Notes: a model not told the origin generated them from the sequence alone. A DNA stretch of 64,000 nucleotides from Adineta ricciae (GCA_905250025.1 CAJNOJ010000343.1:36534-100533), one strand, 5' to 3'; numbered from the stretch's first letter, positions 9,235 to 22,738 are shown. Made by a program: numbers and translations.

Positions 9235-12200
9235 ATGAGGTTTATCTGGTATTTTACTCTTATTAGACAAATTCAACTTCAATTGAATTTGTTCAATATC
9301 GATAATCATCCAGATAAGTTTTGTCTTTTGCATTATATACGTGAAGATATTTTTATGGATACAACTGAGTATGTACTTTCACATCAAATCATTCCGTATT
9401 GTCTTCGATCATCTGAAGGATATATTCCAGATCTGAATTTGGATTATATTAATAACGATGATCCCGCTTTAACTTTTCTGCAATTAAAAGAGCAAAATAT
9501 AACGAGTGAACAACTACTTTCTTGGTCAATTTCGATTGATTTAGCTGAGCGTTACGAAATGTTTCTAAGTAGCATTTCTAATTCATCAATCGATCGAGAA
9601 ATGTTATTCTATAATTGTACATTCCCATCATTTGGACCTCTTTGTCGTTTCATCATCGAAAGAGATGACAAAGCATCTTTTGATGACATTGTTGAATTGC
9701 ACTTTGGAAGCAAATCTGAAACGAGAGAATCAAGTAACACAACATGTTATGTGCATCTCAAATGTGAAACATCATCGATATGTTTGGACTGGCGTGAGAT
9801 TTGTGATAGAAAAATTCATTGTATCGATGGATCGGACGAAATTGATTGTTGGCAACTTGAATTAAATGAATGTACAGTAGACGAATATCGTTGCCATAAT
9901 GGACAATGTATTCCAAAAGAATTTTTTCATGATGTTATAATCAATCCCGATTGTTTAGATCAAAGCGACGAAGGTTTTCTCGATCGAACCTCGGATTGCT
10001 TTGTGAACCCGTTGTTTCGTTGTGAAGAACATACATGTCAACCAGGAAGAGAAGATTTTCCATGTGGTGATGGACAATGTACAGTTGGGATATATGGACA
10101 ACGCGGATGTAAGAATGGTCGCGATAGGTTTTCCGCCACGGATCGTTGTTCACTTGCCACAGCGTGTCTTATGCGCATTTACACTGACTTTGTTGACAAA
10201 TGGTGCGATGAATTTTGTCCAAATAATGATTGTGTTACGAAAGATTGTCCGGCATTGTATGAATTTTCCTATGGTCCTATTTTGGCTGAATACGCACGAT
10301 TCTTGTTCGTGAATAAAGACTGGCAAATTGGACCGTATAATATTCTCCTACCGCATTACATTTGTTACAATGAGATGCGTTTACCAAATTTTCGTCCAGC
10401 TAAAGAATATTTGAACAATACGAATTGTCGCCGTTTAGATGTTAAAGAAGTCGATGAATACTGGCACAATTCACCGATGACTTTCCCAGAAAGTCTTCGA
10501 CATTTATTTCGTGCATACTTCGTTGGATTGAATGAAACACATCATTGCAATCATTTGACAATGTATAAATGTAAAAACTCGATCAAATGCATTTCAGTAC
10601 ATCGTCTGCGTGATGGAATTCAAGATTGTCCTTTGAATGATGATGAGACATTCAATCAGAGTTGCTCGCTTGTCGATGCTCATCGTCGCTTTCCTTGTTT
10701 AGTTAATGGTAGTAAAGTTTGTTTTGCACCATTTGTAATTGATAATACATTCTCTGATTGTACTGGAGGAGAAGATGAATTTAACGAGAATGAAGAGTTG
10801 TTACAAAAGCAGATCTATTTTCAAAAAATTTGCGATGGAATTGAAGAATTAATACCCATTCTAATCGATGACAATTATGAAACCGATGAAACAAATTGTC
10901 ATAGTTGGTTATGTAACAATACATATACAAGATGTGATCGGTTTTGGTCATGTAAAAATGGAGCTGATGAAGTAAATTGTCCACCTTCGACTTGTCCTAT
11001 TTTCCAACATCGATGTGTCTTTCCTAATGATACATCAAAAATATCCTGTTTACCAATCTCTCAAGCAGATGATGGAACAATTGACTGTCTTGGTGCGTCA
11101 GATGAACCAAGTCATTGTCGATCAGTTGATTCAGTTCCCTCGAGATTTCGTTTCAGTTGTTCAAATTATTCAGATTGTCTGGTAGAAACGGATCTTTGTA
11201 ACAATTACACCGATTGTCCGTTCCATGATGACGAAGTATTCTGCACGACATATGACTTATATACATATCATATATGTCATCCTAGTCAAAGTTCAATGCA
11301 AACAGATGTTGAAAATTTTCTCTGCAGTCTCATCGATCCGTTCGAGTCATTGGAAAATCGACTCATCTTCTTTCAATTAAAAATATACCAACTTATCTTG
11401 TAGAAATAACTACAGATTTTGAGCTCTTCGAATTGCCAAGTCCAATAGAAATACCATCGATTCGAAGGACACCGACAATCAAAACAAAAGTTAATCAAGA
11501 CTGGTATTGTAATCGTGGAATTCCTTTACAAATCCGGATGACAAATGAAACAAACGAATTACATTGTCTTTGTCCACCGAGTTATTACGGAAGTCAATGT
11601 CAATATCAAAATCAACGAGTTAGCCTGACAATTCAAATACGCGCAACATCCGACTGGAATCATTTATTCACATTTCTAATTCTCTTAATCGATAATGAAG
11701 GAAATATTGAATCACACGATTTTATTGAATATTTACCNGGAATTCCTTTACAAATCCGGATGACAAATGAAACAAACGAATTACATTGTCTTTGTCCACC
11801 GAGTTATTACGGAAGTCAATGTCAATATCAAAATCAACGAGTTAGCCTGACAATTCAAATACGCGCAACATCCGACTGGAATCATTTATTCACATTTCTA
11901 ATTCTCTTAATCGATAACGAAGGAAATATTGAATCACACGATTTTATTGAATATTTACCTGTTCGAGATTGTGATACTAAATTTAATCTCTATTTACTTT
12001 ATTCAACTCGACCAAAAAATCCTTCAAAAACTTATTCCATACGAATTGACGCATTTCTCAAAGTCAATTTGAGATACCGAGCGAGTTGGATCTTCCTACT
12101 TCAATTCTCCCTTCTCCCAGTTCATCGATTTTCCACTATTCTCATCATTCCTCATTTAGATACTCAACCAGTTAACAAATGTATACCATCATGTCTTCAC

Positions 12201-14078
12201 GGACAATGTTTTCCCTACGTTAACAATCAAACTTCAACATTTTGTCGATGTGAAACAGATTGGTCTGGACTTCAATGTACGATCGAAAAGAAATGTATAT
12301 GTACATTTAATTCTATATGTGTTGATGGTTCTATTTGTGTTTGTCCTCTTCATCGATTCGGTCCTCGATGTTATTTAAAGCAATTCTCATGTCATACCGA
12401 ATCGTGTGTTAATAATGGTCAATGTATCCCGATCGATGAACGTTATAAACTTTTGGATTTGAAACGATCAACATGTGTGTGTCCTTTGGGATATTCAGGT
12501 AATCAATGTGAATATCAATTGAATCAAACTCGAATTGAGATTTGGTTTGATGATAATATTCCTATTCCATCATCTTTACTGATTCATTTTATTCGTGTTC
12601 AAAACGATGCAGCACCGATATCAACAAGTATGATGAAAACAATTGCTTTTTATCAATTCACTCTCTCATTTTCGATCACAAATCCATTTAATATCGCATT
12701 TGCGAAAATATTCAATGATTATTATTTGATTCTTCTCCGAGAACAAATTATTATTTCAGCGAACATCTCCACGAAAGTTTCACCTTCTCATCGTTGTTCT
12801 TCAATTCACGAATTGTTCAATGAAACTCTTGCGAATCAACATCTTTTAAAACGCATGAAATATTATCATTTACCATGTCAAAAACAACAAGAACTCATTT
12901 GCTTTTATGACGAAATTCATTTTTGTTTGTGTGATCTTGATCGACGGGCGAATTGTTTCGAATTTAATCATAATATAACATATAATTGTCATGGATATAA
13001 TTTATGTGAAAATGGAGGTCAATGCTTTCAAGATGATAAGATCTGTCCAACAAGAGCGATTTGTGGATGTTCAGAATGTTACTATGGATCGAAATGTCAA
13101 TTTTCAACGATTGGATCAACTCTTTCGTTGGATGTTATCTTAGGTTATCAAATTTATCCGAACATTACAATAAATCAACAACCAATGGTGATTAGAGTGA
13201 CGATTGTATTGAGTAGCGTCATGTTTAGTTTTGGTTTTATTGGAAATATTCTTTCACTGATCACTTTTCAAAGAGAAACAACACGAAATGTTGGTTGTGG
13301 TTTATATTTATTTGCATCTTCTATTGTATCGATGATTATTATGAGTATATTTACAATTAAATTCTGGTTTCTTCTTACATTTCAAATGGATTTGATTAAT
13401 AATCGATTATTGATACTTATCCAATGTTCATTACTTGACTTTCTCCTTCGATTTCTTGTGAGTTTCAACGATTGGCTCAGTGCATGTGTAGCGATTGAAC
13501 GAGCAGTGAATATTTCGAAAGGAATCAAATTTAATAAACTGAAAAGTAAACAAATTGCTAAATGGATGATTCTATTTGTTTTCTTTTTTACGATTTGTTC
13601 GTATATTCACGATCCAGTCCATCGACATTTAATTGATGATGAAGAAGAACAACGTACATGGTGTATTACAAAATATTCATCAATTTTGAAAATATTCGAT
13701 CGGAGTGTCAATATTGTACATTTCTTCATTCCATTTTTCATTAATTTTGTATCAGCATTGATTATTATTCTTTATGCAACTCGAACACGTTCGAAAATTC
13801 AAAAGAAACACTCTCGTAAGACAATTTTCTATGAACAATTTCATCATCATAAGCATCTTTTAATCGCACCGATTGTTCTCGCACTATTGGCTTTTCCAAG
13901 ATTGATCATTTCGTTTCTGTTTGGATGTATGAAATCAGCTCGAAATCCTTGGTTATATCTAACAGGTTATTTCATTTCATTTATTCCACCGATGATGATC
14001 TTTACCGTATTTGTTCTACCGTCACAAGTTTATCGAGAAGAATTTATTCAATCGATCAAACAAATTCGGTCAAAATGA
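9235..14078 (+). CDS. Large LDLa/EGF-like/7TM receptor, one apparent frameshift
   Basis: Two frames, 9235-11403 and 11433-14078, read as one gene. The first holds at least five LDL-receptor class A-like modules (CIDGSDEIDC, DCLDQSDEGF, CKNGADEVNC, DCPFHDDEVFC). The second holds EGF-like modules (CLCPPSYYGSQC, CVCPLGYSGNQC, CGCSECYYGSKC) followed by seven membrane segments from about 13190, ending in FVLPSQVYREEF. That end matches VYPSRVYMSEF in the EGF-7TM receptors at 25251, 28127 and 38363. The frames fit smoothly if one A is missing from the A-run at 11379-11383. The segment 11517-11737 is repeated after an N at 11738, so the conceptual protein contains a false duplication of about 74 residues. 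A large adhesion-like receptor is likely; ligand unknown. The start at 9235 is uncertain, since there is no clear signal peptide. Confidence 0.75.
11517..11959. repeat. Assembly-type duplication around single N at 11738
   Basis: 11517-11737 and 11739-11959 are 221 bp each and differ at only about one base, with a single N between them. They encode the same EGF module in frame. This is the pattern of two overlapping contig ends scaffolded without merging, not a biological tandem repeat. Confidence 0.85.
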
Positions 14079-14217
14079 CAGATTTTAAGAAACAAAGACG
14101 TGTGATTTTTCTTTCTGTAGCTTGATTTCTATTAGAAAAATATTTTAATCTTGTCAAAAAAACATAATTTACGTGCAAAAGATCAAAACAGAACTTTATT
14201 GTCGAAAGACATTTCTT

Positions 14218-15290
14218 TCATAAATCCATCTTCTCTTGATTTTCTTCAAGTTGAAATGTTGTAAGAATTGCTCGATGATCACTTAACGTCCATCCAATAG
14301 TATCATTCCATTTGTGAACATCACATCCACGTGGAATTAATTCACTTGTAATTGGTTGGAAAATATTCGATTGATAGAAAATAAAATCAACACCTAATTC
14401 TTCTCGACGATGTGTCAAATGTGTTACTTTTGGTTCGTTTTTATTAACAATTAAGTAAGACGATCGAAATTGTTTCTCGATTAATTGATAAACAGGATCG
14501 TTGTCCCATGAGGAATTGAAATCTCCACAGAGAATAATTGAGCATTTATCTGATAAAAGATTGTTTTTCATCTGATATTCGTGAATCATATCAAGAAATT
14601 TTTTGATCTGAGTCAATCGTAGATGACGATCAAACGCATTGTGTGGAAATGTTAAATGAATATTTATAACTAAGAGAGCTTTTCCTTTATATTCAAGATG
14701 GAGTAGAAGACCAACACGATTACCAATATCGTTCAGAAGTAAATCTTCTTGATTAATAAATTTAAAATGATTTCGATCGACAAATATCGCTAAACCATCA
14801 TCATGATCGTGCGTTCGTTGAACATAATAAGATGAATACTTCGAAGAAAGATTAGATTCATATAATTTAATAAATGATTGTTCATTTAACCAAAATTCTT
14901 GTAAACAGATGAGATGAAGTTGAAGAGATTGAAGGAGATTGATAATTGCCAAATGTCGAGTTCGCCACATNNNNNNNNNNNNNNNNNNNNNNNNNNNNNN
15001 ACAAATATTGCCAAACCATCATCATGACCATGTGTTCGTTGAACATAATAAGATGAATACTTCGAAGAAAGATTAGATTCATATAATTTAATAAATGATT
15101 GTTCATTTAACCAAAATTCTTGTAAACAGATGAGATGAAGTTGAAGAGATTGAAGGAGATTAATAATTGCCAAATGTCGAGTTCGCCACATTGATTTATG
15201 TGAACTTTCACGATCACTTTCCGATGTCAAACGTTTATAACATGGTGCAAGGACATTGAATGTACAAATAGAGAAAGTATTTAATGCCAT
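14218..15290 (-). CDS. Endonuclease/exonuclease/phosphatase family protein, split by an assembly gap
   Basis: The N-terminal part (from the ATG at 15290, CTFNVLAPCYKR) and the rest (14970 down to 14218) belong to one protein of about 280 residues. The 30 Ns at 14971-15000 separate two overlapping versions of the same 191-bp segment. Motifs in order: FNVLAPCY, LICLQEFW (metal-binding Glu), INIHLTFP, ILCGDFNSSWDNDPVY (catalytic GDFN), VDFIFYQ and LSDHRAI (catalytic Asp-His). This is the DNase I-like fold used by Angel/CCR4-type deadenylases, sphingomyelinases and phosphodiesterases; the early motif recalls the CCR4/Angel group but the substrate cannot be fixed. No intron is needed. Catalytic residues are intact. 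Confidence 0.85.
14780..15191. repeat. Unmerged contig overlap flanking a 30-N gap
   Basis: 14780-14970 and 15001-15191 are the same 191 bp with about six base differences, nearly all silent or conservative in the encoded protein. They flank Ns 14971-15000. The few percent divergence fits two haplotypes of one locus joined end to end. Confidence 0.8.
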
Positions 15291-16973
15291 TCTTCAAACA
15301 CACACTTAATATAGTTTCTAGAAATGAAGAAATAAATTTTGTTTTAAATTAAAATTCATTATCCAATGGAGGACGAAAAAGCATATGAAGTCATGTTATT
15401 CTAAATAAAATAAGAATAACGCATCTAACTTATACATCAAGAGTTAGACATATAATAAACATTTTCGAACTAATAAATGGTATATCATCACGGGAAAAAT
15501 TTCCATGTGATTAAATAATAGAAACTTATTTATCGATTCAAAGTCATTGTATTGAAGGAACAGTGAAATTCATTTTGTAATTTTGCATCCTTTTACAATG
15601 TATGTGATGAAACTATTGGCATATTTCCTAACGACAGAGGAGTAGTAATAGCTATAACAGTAACTGATACTGATATCATTCATTTGTGTTCACTTTTGAA
15701 CCGTAAAAATTACTTAACAAAAATAAATACCATTCTCATAATATGAATGAGATTTTTTTTGCAAAAAAGATAGGTCACATTGTTAAATGAATGTTGGAAT
15801 GTCATAATTAATTGTGAAGTTCTTTCTAAGACAACGCATTCTTACGATGAGAGAAAAATCAACACTAATTGTCGCTTTTGTTAACTTCTAAAACTAAAAC
15901 CAATTTATAAGAAACTCCAGATGAAAAAACAACGTCTTCTTGTTGTGTATAATCAAGAAGAAATATAACCAATATGCCTATGTGGTCAAACAGTTAAATC
16001 ATCTTTAGAATGTGGACGTATTTATAATCAAATCCACTTTTGAATTAATAAAGTTTTTCCTATTTTTATTGGTTATTGAAAAAGATGAATAAACAATAAA
16101 GTATTTCTGCCTATTTTCAACCAATAAAATTATTGTAGTTAGTGGCAAGTAAAACGACTACTGTATGTTAATGTCCCGTAACGACATCTGATGCAGAAAC
16201 TAGTTACTGTTTATTCGATATATACGAGCAGTGAACATTTTTCTTAGAAGTTGCCATTATTTTCGTGTTACGTCGATTTCCACCGAAATACCTGCAGAAA
16301 ACGGTCAGTAGATGTTGAAAATCTAACTGAAGGAATCGATGAATTTTTTCGGCTATCGGTTATGACAGGTTCTTGTCAGTTCTGGACCAGATTGTTCGAT
16401 ATGAATAATACCATAAATTAATATATTTATGTAATGATCTTAATGTTCTGGAATTTGGAAACAAATGAAAATCTCATTGCAGCGCAACGAATCAAAGAAG
16501 CTGATACATTAGTGCAAATGTGTAATCAAAATGCAACTAATTTAATCAACAATGAACAGAAGGAAGTGATCGAAATGTTGATGAAAATAATGTTATATTG
16601 TGTTGAACAGAATGATCACTGAAGGATCATTTCCGAAAAAGACAATATGTACATAGAGCTAGACAAATTTCAATTCTAATAACCGGATGTAAAATATCCA
16701 ATTTAAAAATTGCGAGAGTTGTATTCGATTACATTTGTTTTGTTTTTGTCAATTGAAATTTATTGTTTGATGAATGAAGTAAATCACATGGAATTAACTT
16801 ATCTCAAACAAGGAAAAAGAAAGAATACAAACAAAATCTCTTATGTCTACCAATTCAGAAAAGAACGAAACAACGAGTATATTCTATTCATATTTTGCTC
16901 CTTTTGTTCTTTTGTGAATGTATTTAAATAGTAAGAAAAAAGACAAGACGTCAATGCATCTTTTTCAATAAAG
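15291..16973. other. Long intergenic stretch, mostly featureless
   Basis: AT-rich, with many stops in all frames. A 62-residue frame at 16434-16622 has no recognisable motif. The only recognisable content is a decayed copy of a dispersed repeat at 16343-16400. Confidence 0.45.
16343..16400 (-). repeat. Decayed fragment of the CCCAGG-ended repeat seen at 37054-37653
   Basis: The sequence tcggctatcggttatgacag, followed by gttcttgtcagttctgg, matches the reverse complement of 37094-37130 (ccggctaccggttttgacatgttcctgtcggttccgg). It ends in cagattgttcga, like the element's terminus. Confidence 0.55.
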
Positions 16974-19900
16974 TTAAGTACATTTGCATAAATATTTCAA
17001 GTTAATCAATGATATGTCATCGTCCGAAACGTTTCCATGCAATTGTACAACTCCATCTTGATTATCTACTGAAAGTAAATCACCTGATGCACCTTTGCTG
17101 TCACCACCAATTACATAAATCTATTAATGAAAAAAGGAAAACATCGAATTGAGATAAAGTAATCAACGGGTTTAACTCACTTTGTCGTTTTGTTTGGGCG
17201 TTACTGGTTCCATGTAATGAAGAGGAACAACAGCACGTCGATCTTGTTGAGGAAAATGTACAGTACAAACACCATTCTAAAAGAAATTGTTTAATTCTTG
17301 TTAAAATTGATCGAGACAACTCACTGATAAACTTTGAATGATTCCAATCATTCCCACATGAAGAGATTCATCTTCATTGGGAATTTTTATGCGTACATAC
17401 AAACCTTCAGCATGCCAATCATTATTGGATATCGAATCGAAATCTATTCAGAAAAGTGATAAGAAAAGAAAAGAAATTGTTCGAGTAACAAACCAAGTGA
17501 TGTTGACATAGGTGCATATTGTGCACTTGGTGTCACAGGTGCAATGTTTATTGCAGTAGGATAAGCATAGTTTCCAGCTGGAGATTGATCGGGTAGACCA
17601 CTACCGTGTGAAGATGAGAAACCACTGCTTGCTGCACCTGGCGTTGGAATATGAGAATTATAAACTAAATAAATACAGTCAACGAAATTTTGAAAACTGT
17701 TTTATTGAAAAAATTCCTACGTTGATAGTCCATCTGCATAGCTGGTGAAGGTGTTGGATGATTCGAATAAGGTGAATAAGCACTTGCTGAAGCATTTGAA
17801 GAAATGCTATTTGGTCCACCAGTTGAACCAAGTAATGAATTAACACCTAATGGATTTGATGACGAAGAATTTGACATTGACGACGAATTTGTTGTATTTG
17901 AACCTCCGAGACCACTAGATAATGTATCAGATAGATGACTAAAAGATGGAGTTGTTGGATTTAATGTAGCAAATGATGGGTCATCATCATCATAATCAAC
18001 TCTAGAAAAACATTCTTAATTTACAAATTATCAATAAAAACATCGTCACACATACCGAGGCGTAGTGGCGTAATTAGGATCCCATGCTGATGCTCCACCA
18101 TGTGCATGTGGTGTCATTGATCCATCATGACGAGGTGTCTGAAAAATAGACGATTACATTACTTTGGTTCAATTGAAAGTCTATACAAAGAGACAAACCA
18201 TATTTCCGTAGTGAGGTGTTCTTGATCCATCGTGCATTGGTGTTTGATTTCCATGCATTGGTGTACGTGAACCTAATCCATAGGATGGTGTTTGTGAACC
18301 ATGAAGTGGAGTTGTTAAATAATGAGACATTTCTCCGGATTGTCGAGAAATATTTCTAAAAGTATCAATTTTTTCATTTTTCAACAATGAATTCGATAAA
18401 TGAACAAACATACGTCGTTAAAACAATACGATTCCTATCGACTGTAATAGTTTGACATTTCGAATGTAGTTCAACTTTACATGTAGACTCAGTTGCATCT
18501 TTAACAATACCGTAATAACCTTTATACGGTCCTTGAGAGATTTTAACTGTTTCACCAATTAACCCTGTGTCACGACGAACATTATTCGATGATGAAAACG
18601 GTGCTTTCATCGGTCCACTCGTAGAATTTGGCGTACGACCACCCGTTGATGCTGGACTATTTTGATGAACAGATGATCCACCGCCACCACCTACTGACGA
18701 TGATCGATGTGGCGCTGGTGTTGCAATAGTTCTTGGTGACATATAAGGAGCATTGATTGGCATTGAAGATGTTGTAACTTTCGATGTTCCACCTGCTACT
18801 AACAAATTTCTCGCTTTTGCCACAAACATTCCTCCATTTTCATTAAATGTTTTCGTATATATAAAAACAAAATGTCGATAAATATGTTTGATTTGTCCTT
18901 GTTTATTATTATTTGGTCCCTCGATAACATTGACTATATCACCAATATTTAAATTATTATTTTGTGAATCTAACGCAGTCGCATTTCGATTGACTCTTCT
19001 CTTTGTCACTGATTGAATTGGTTGTTTAACAACTTTGCCATCCATACTTAAAATGTGTAAATTTTCTTTATCCATTCGAACGACAACGCCGACTTTATCA
19101 GCTGATATATTCACTAAATCTTTCAATTGAAATTGTCCACTTGAATCCACTCCAGTCGCTGTTTCTTTGCAAATTTGAAGATCCGACGTTCGAACGGACA
19201 TTTCTTCTTTTGTTCCATCATTCAAAACAATTGCAGTCGTACCATCCATACCCACGATCATACCAGTTTCACCTTCAAAAGTTCCGCTTAACACTTTCAC
19301 ATGATTTCCGACCGAGAAATATTTTCGTAGTTCATGTGCTTTGAATGGAATTTCGTCTTTTAAAGCTTCGTGTTTTGGTAAAATTCGAATTGAATCGCCA
19401 TCGATACCAACGATTGTACCTTGTAAATTGACTAATTCACCTTCACAAACTTCCACTTGATCACCCGCAGCAAATGATAAAACATCATTTTTCGATGTTT
19501 TAGATCTGTTGATTGCAACTAAAAAGATTCGAATTTCAAAAAAATGATTTTCGCCAGACTCTTTATCGTTACCATTGGTTTCTGGTCCGTCAATTGTTTC
19601 CTCGAATTTATCTAATTCAGTCATAGTTGGAGTGATCCCATCAGCTGACTAAATCAAATCGAGATGAAGGAAGAATTTTCTTTGAAATTACTTACGACAG
19701 CGCTGAGTGGGAAAACTTTGATGAGAAATCCTTTCTCATCATATTTTCCACCTTCAAATGAACGATATTCGTATTCTCTTTTGATTTGTCCACCAATTGC
19801 TCTGAAAATTCGTAAATAAAACACAGTTTTTTCTCTTCTAAATTCTTACTCGATCGCCGTTTCATCGAACAATTTCGCCGGTGGTTTTTTAAACGCGAAT

Positions 19901-21243
19901 CGATTCTTTTTCTTGAAAGGTTGATTCGATTCTGGAACAATTCCACTTGGATCATTAGTACTTCCTCGCGGTCCTCCGCGTTTTCTTGTAAGATCGATTC
20001 GTGGAATTAATTTTAATGTCACCGTGTTTTGTGCCATATCACACTGTTCGACTTTTGCTAAGTCATCTCGATAAATTCCACGTTTCACTCGAACCCACGA
20101 GCCTTTTTTGATTCCATAAGTTGTCTTCATCACACGTAGAATGTCCGTCATGCCTTTAATCGGAACCATTTGAAGATTTTGAACATTTAATGCATGAATT
20201 TCTTCGCAAGCTGCTTTGACATGATTGGATTTGAACGCTTCGATGTAAATATAACCACGATCACCTTCTTTAACAACAACTGATTTGATTTGCAATGCCT
20301 TTGAAAGAAAGAACTACATGATATTCATGAAAATATGACAATACTTTGTCAGTGTTGTCTAATGCGAGAAATTTTCGCATTAATAACATAGCTGTTTGCT
20401 TTTCTTCACCCATTCGACATTTAACTGGCCAAAGGTTCGGTGATTTGACATCGGGTAAAAGACTTTGTTGAGTAATTTCATCAGGAATTTGATCATCGTC
20501 ATTTTCATCATCACGTAAGCCGACATCTCGTCGACCATAACGTTCTTTCAGATATTCAACTACTTTTTCCGGTTCCATTTCACTGAAAATATGAGAAAAA
20601 GCTTATTGAGATGTTTTCTTGTACAATGAAAACCAACTCTTGTGCAATTGGAAATTTCAATCGACCATCTCGATAAATATCCGCAGCTGATGGTGATTCA
20701 TAAATATCCTGTTCGACGAAACCAGCTTCCGGTTCATCGATTTCGTCTTCATCTTCTTCGTCTTCGTCAACATCTATGAAAACAATTGATCAACACTCTA
20801 GTCTCATATTATTTCCACACATTACCAGCTTCAGCAATGATGAACTGTTTTCCGGAGATTTCCTTCTTCTTTCGTTTTGGTTGATGACCCTCCTTTTTTC
20901 TTCGACTTGAACGATCATCTTCTTCATTCTAAATAAATTTACTTTCCCATCTTCTCAAACAGCAAATGAACAAAGTCACCTCATCATCCTCATCTTCATC
21001 ATCTACTTCGTCCTAAATGATAAACAGTCAACAAATGAGAGCTTTTTCTTCAAAGATAAAACCTCTTCGTCATCTTCTTCGTCTTCATCATCTTCCTCCT
21101 CTTCTTCTTCTTCTTCGTTCACTTCGTCTTCTTCTTCATCCGATGCTTTACGTTTATTCGATTTGTTTTTATGCTATTTGAAAACAAAAAACAATAATGA
21201 ATCATTTTTCAAGGCAAAAACCTACGTCGTCGTTGCCGCTCAT
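16974..21243 (-). CDS. SUPT5H: Transcription elongation factor SPT5 (DSIF large subunit)
   Basis: Many exons with short introns. From the start near 21243: an acidic Glu/Asp-rich N-terminus (about 20600-21240); the NGN domain and first KOW (20578-19846), with [33 protein letters not shown] and [19 protein letters not shown] repeats in 19624-18374, with [47 protein letters not shown] and [20 protein letters not shown]; the C-terminal repeat region [21 protein letters not shown] (18181-18340), target of P-TEFb in SPT5; then a Ser/Pro linker and the last KOW ending near [19 protein letters not shown], with stop at 16974-16976. With SPT4 it forms DSIF, which controls RNA polymerase II pausing and elongation. 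Order and spacing match the whole human protein. The first exon is only about 17-18 nt. Confidence 0.95.
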
Positions 21244-21652
21244 GATCAATCGTATCTAAATCGATGAAAAGAAGTTCATCTATGAAAATCCGAAACAAAA
21301 ACGTGACCTACTCGCTGTGTTAATTCTGAAGGAATGAATAAATGAAAGAAAGATGCTTGAATTTATGTACTAAATATGACTAAATTCTCATTGGATGAAA
21401 TGTTTCATCCAATCAACAAGCATTTGCCATTTGCATAGATGATCAAGAAAATCATCAATGAAGAAAATAGTCTGCGAAAAGTTTTCTTGAGATTCGAATG
21501 ATGAGTGAATGTGAATATTTGAAATTATTTATCAAAAACTGTAAAAATCATCAGACAATCAATTGTCAACGATCACTTTCAGTAGGAAAATATTCCCGAG
21601 CGGAAATTTTCGACAAATTTTCCCCGTTTTCGTTTAGTTTTGTAACAAAACG

Positions 21653-22738
21653 ATGGCTTCGTTTTTTTATATGTTAACATGTCAAATCGAACTTGATGAT
21701 CAAGTGTTTTTTACTTCAATTGAATTGTTAAACAAGTCAGATGTGAAGTTTTGTTTGGAGTTCCACAATGAACAATTTGTTTTTTTCGTTAGATTTTTGA
21801 TTTGTTCGATGATTAAAGCATGTCAACAATCAAATGATTTACGAATTATGAAAGAAAAATGTCTTCGAGAGAAATATTTAATCACTATCGCTTGTTTTCG
21901 ATTAGCAACACAAATTTGTGTAAGATTATTCACTGAAAATCGAATTCATTATGAGAAAAATTTGATTCTTAGAATCGATCAATTGATTCATCACGTTTAA
22001 TCGAATATTTCTATGAACTTACAAGAATCGATTCGACTATAACAAAAACGAAATTCACCCGTGATCAATTAAATCAAACTGAAATTGACATTTTAACAAT
22101 AATAGATTATCGATTTCCTTCGTACACTCCACATATGTTTATTTCCTATTTCCTTCGATTTCTTTGTAAGTTTCACTCGTCATTACAACGAAAGACATGA
22201 AAGTTTTCAGATGAAGAGATCAAATTAACAAGTGATCGATTGTACAATTCATCAATGCTTTTGCTTGTTCATATTTATCTTCAATGGTCTTCGTTAATCG
22301 AAAGTTTAGCAAAGAAAGAAAGTGGATCGTCGATTGTGAATAAAAGTCAAATGTATTCGAATCCTTTTGTTTTTCTTTTTCGTTGAGAATAGTTGATCTG
22401 ATTTGTAGAGAAAATGTCACACAACGATTCAACGATTCTTTGTTACTTGGTTCAGCAACGATTCTCGCAGCATCGAAAATATTCTGTCATTCAACAAATT
22501 CACAACTTCATGATAAGGTTTGACTCCTTCATAATTTGATTTTTCAAATCATTTTATTTAGATCGTTAGTTTATTCGTTACTCTTCTTGGCATTGATCCA
22601 ATGAGAATTTACTTGGCACAATTCTTTGCTGAAGAATTATTACGAAAAACGAAAGATGTTGAGACAACATCAAGAATACTAATCGATCGTGAACATGATT
22701 TTGATGATGAATCAATGATGACATTTTCATCACCTTAG
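21653..22738 (+). CDS. Cyclin-like protein resembling CNTD1
   Basis: Exons 21653-21735, 21793-21919, 21973-22165, 22211-22352, 22409-22517 and 22562-22738 join in phase to 276 residues; introns are 45-57 nt. The first intron is inferred: removing it turns an odd insertion into a continuous helix (TSIELLNK then FLICSMIKACQQ). The cyclin-box signal is LNQTEIDILTIIDYRFPSYT followed by an FISYFLRFLY helix, and a later LLLGSATILAASKIF helix. These correspond in order to the CNTD1 cyclin fold (VEILERF, ELDVLKSLNFRINLPTP, LLAVGIIAASAF as I recall them). CNTD1 acts in crossover maturation in animals. A generic cyclin is the alternative. Gene structure is good; orthology is tentative. Confidence 0.65.

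Noticed and set aside
16434-16622. 62-residue plus-strand frame
   Set aside because: No motif and no neighbouring exon that extends it; the length is expected by chance in AT-rich DNA.
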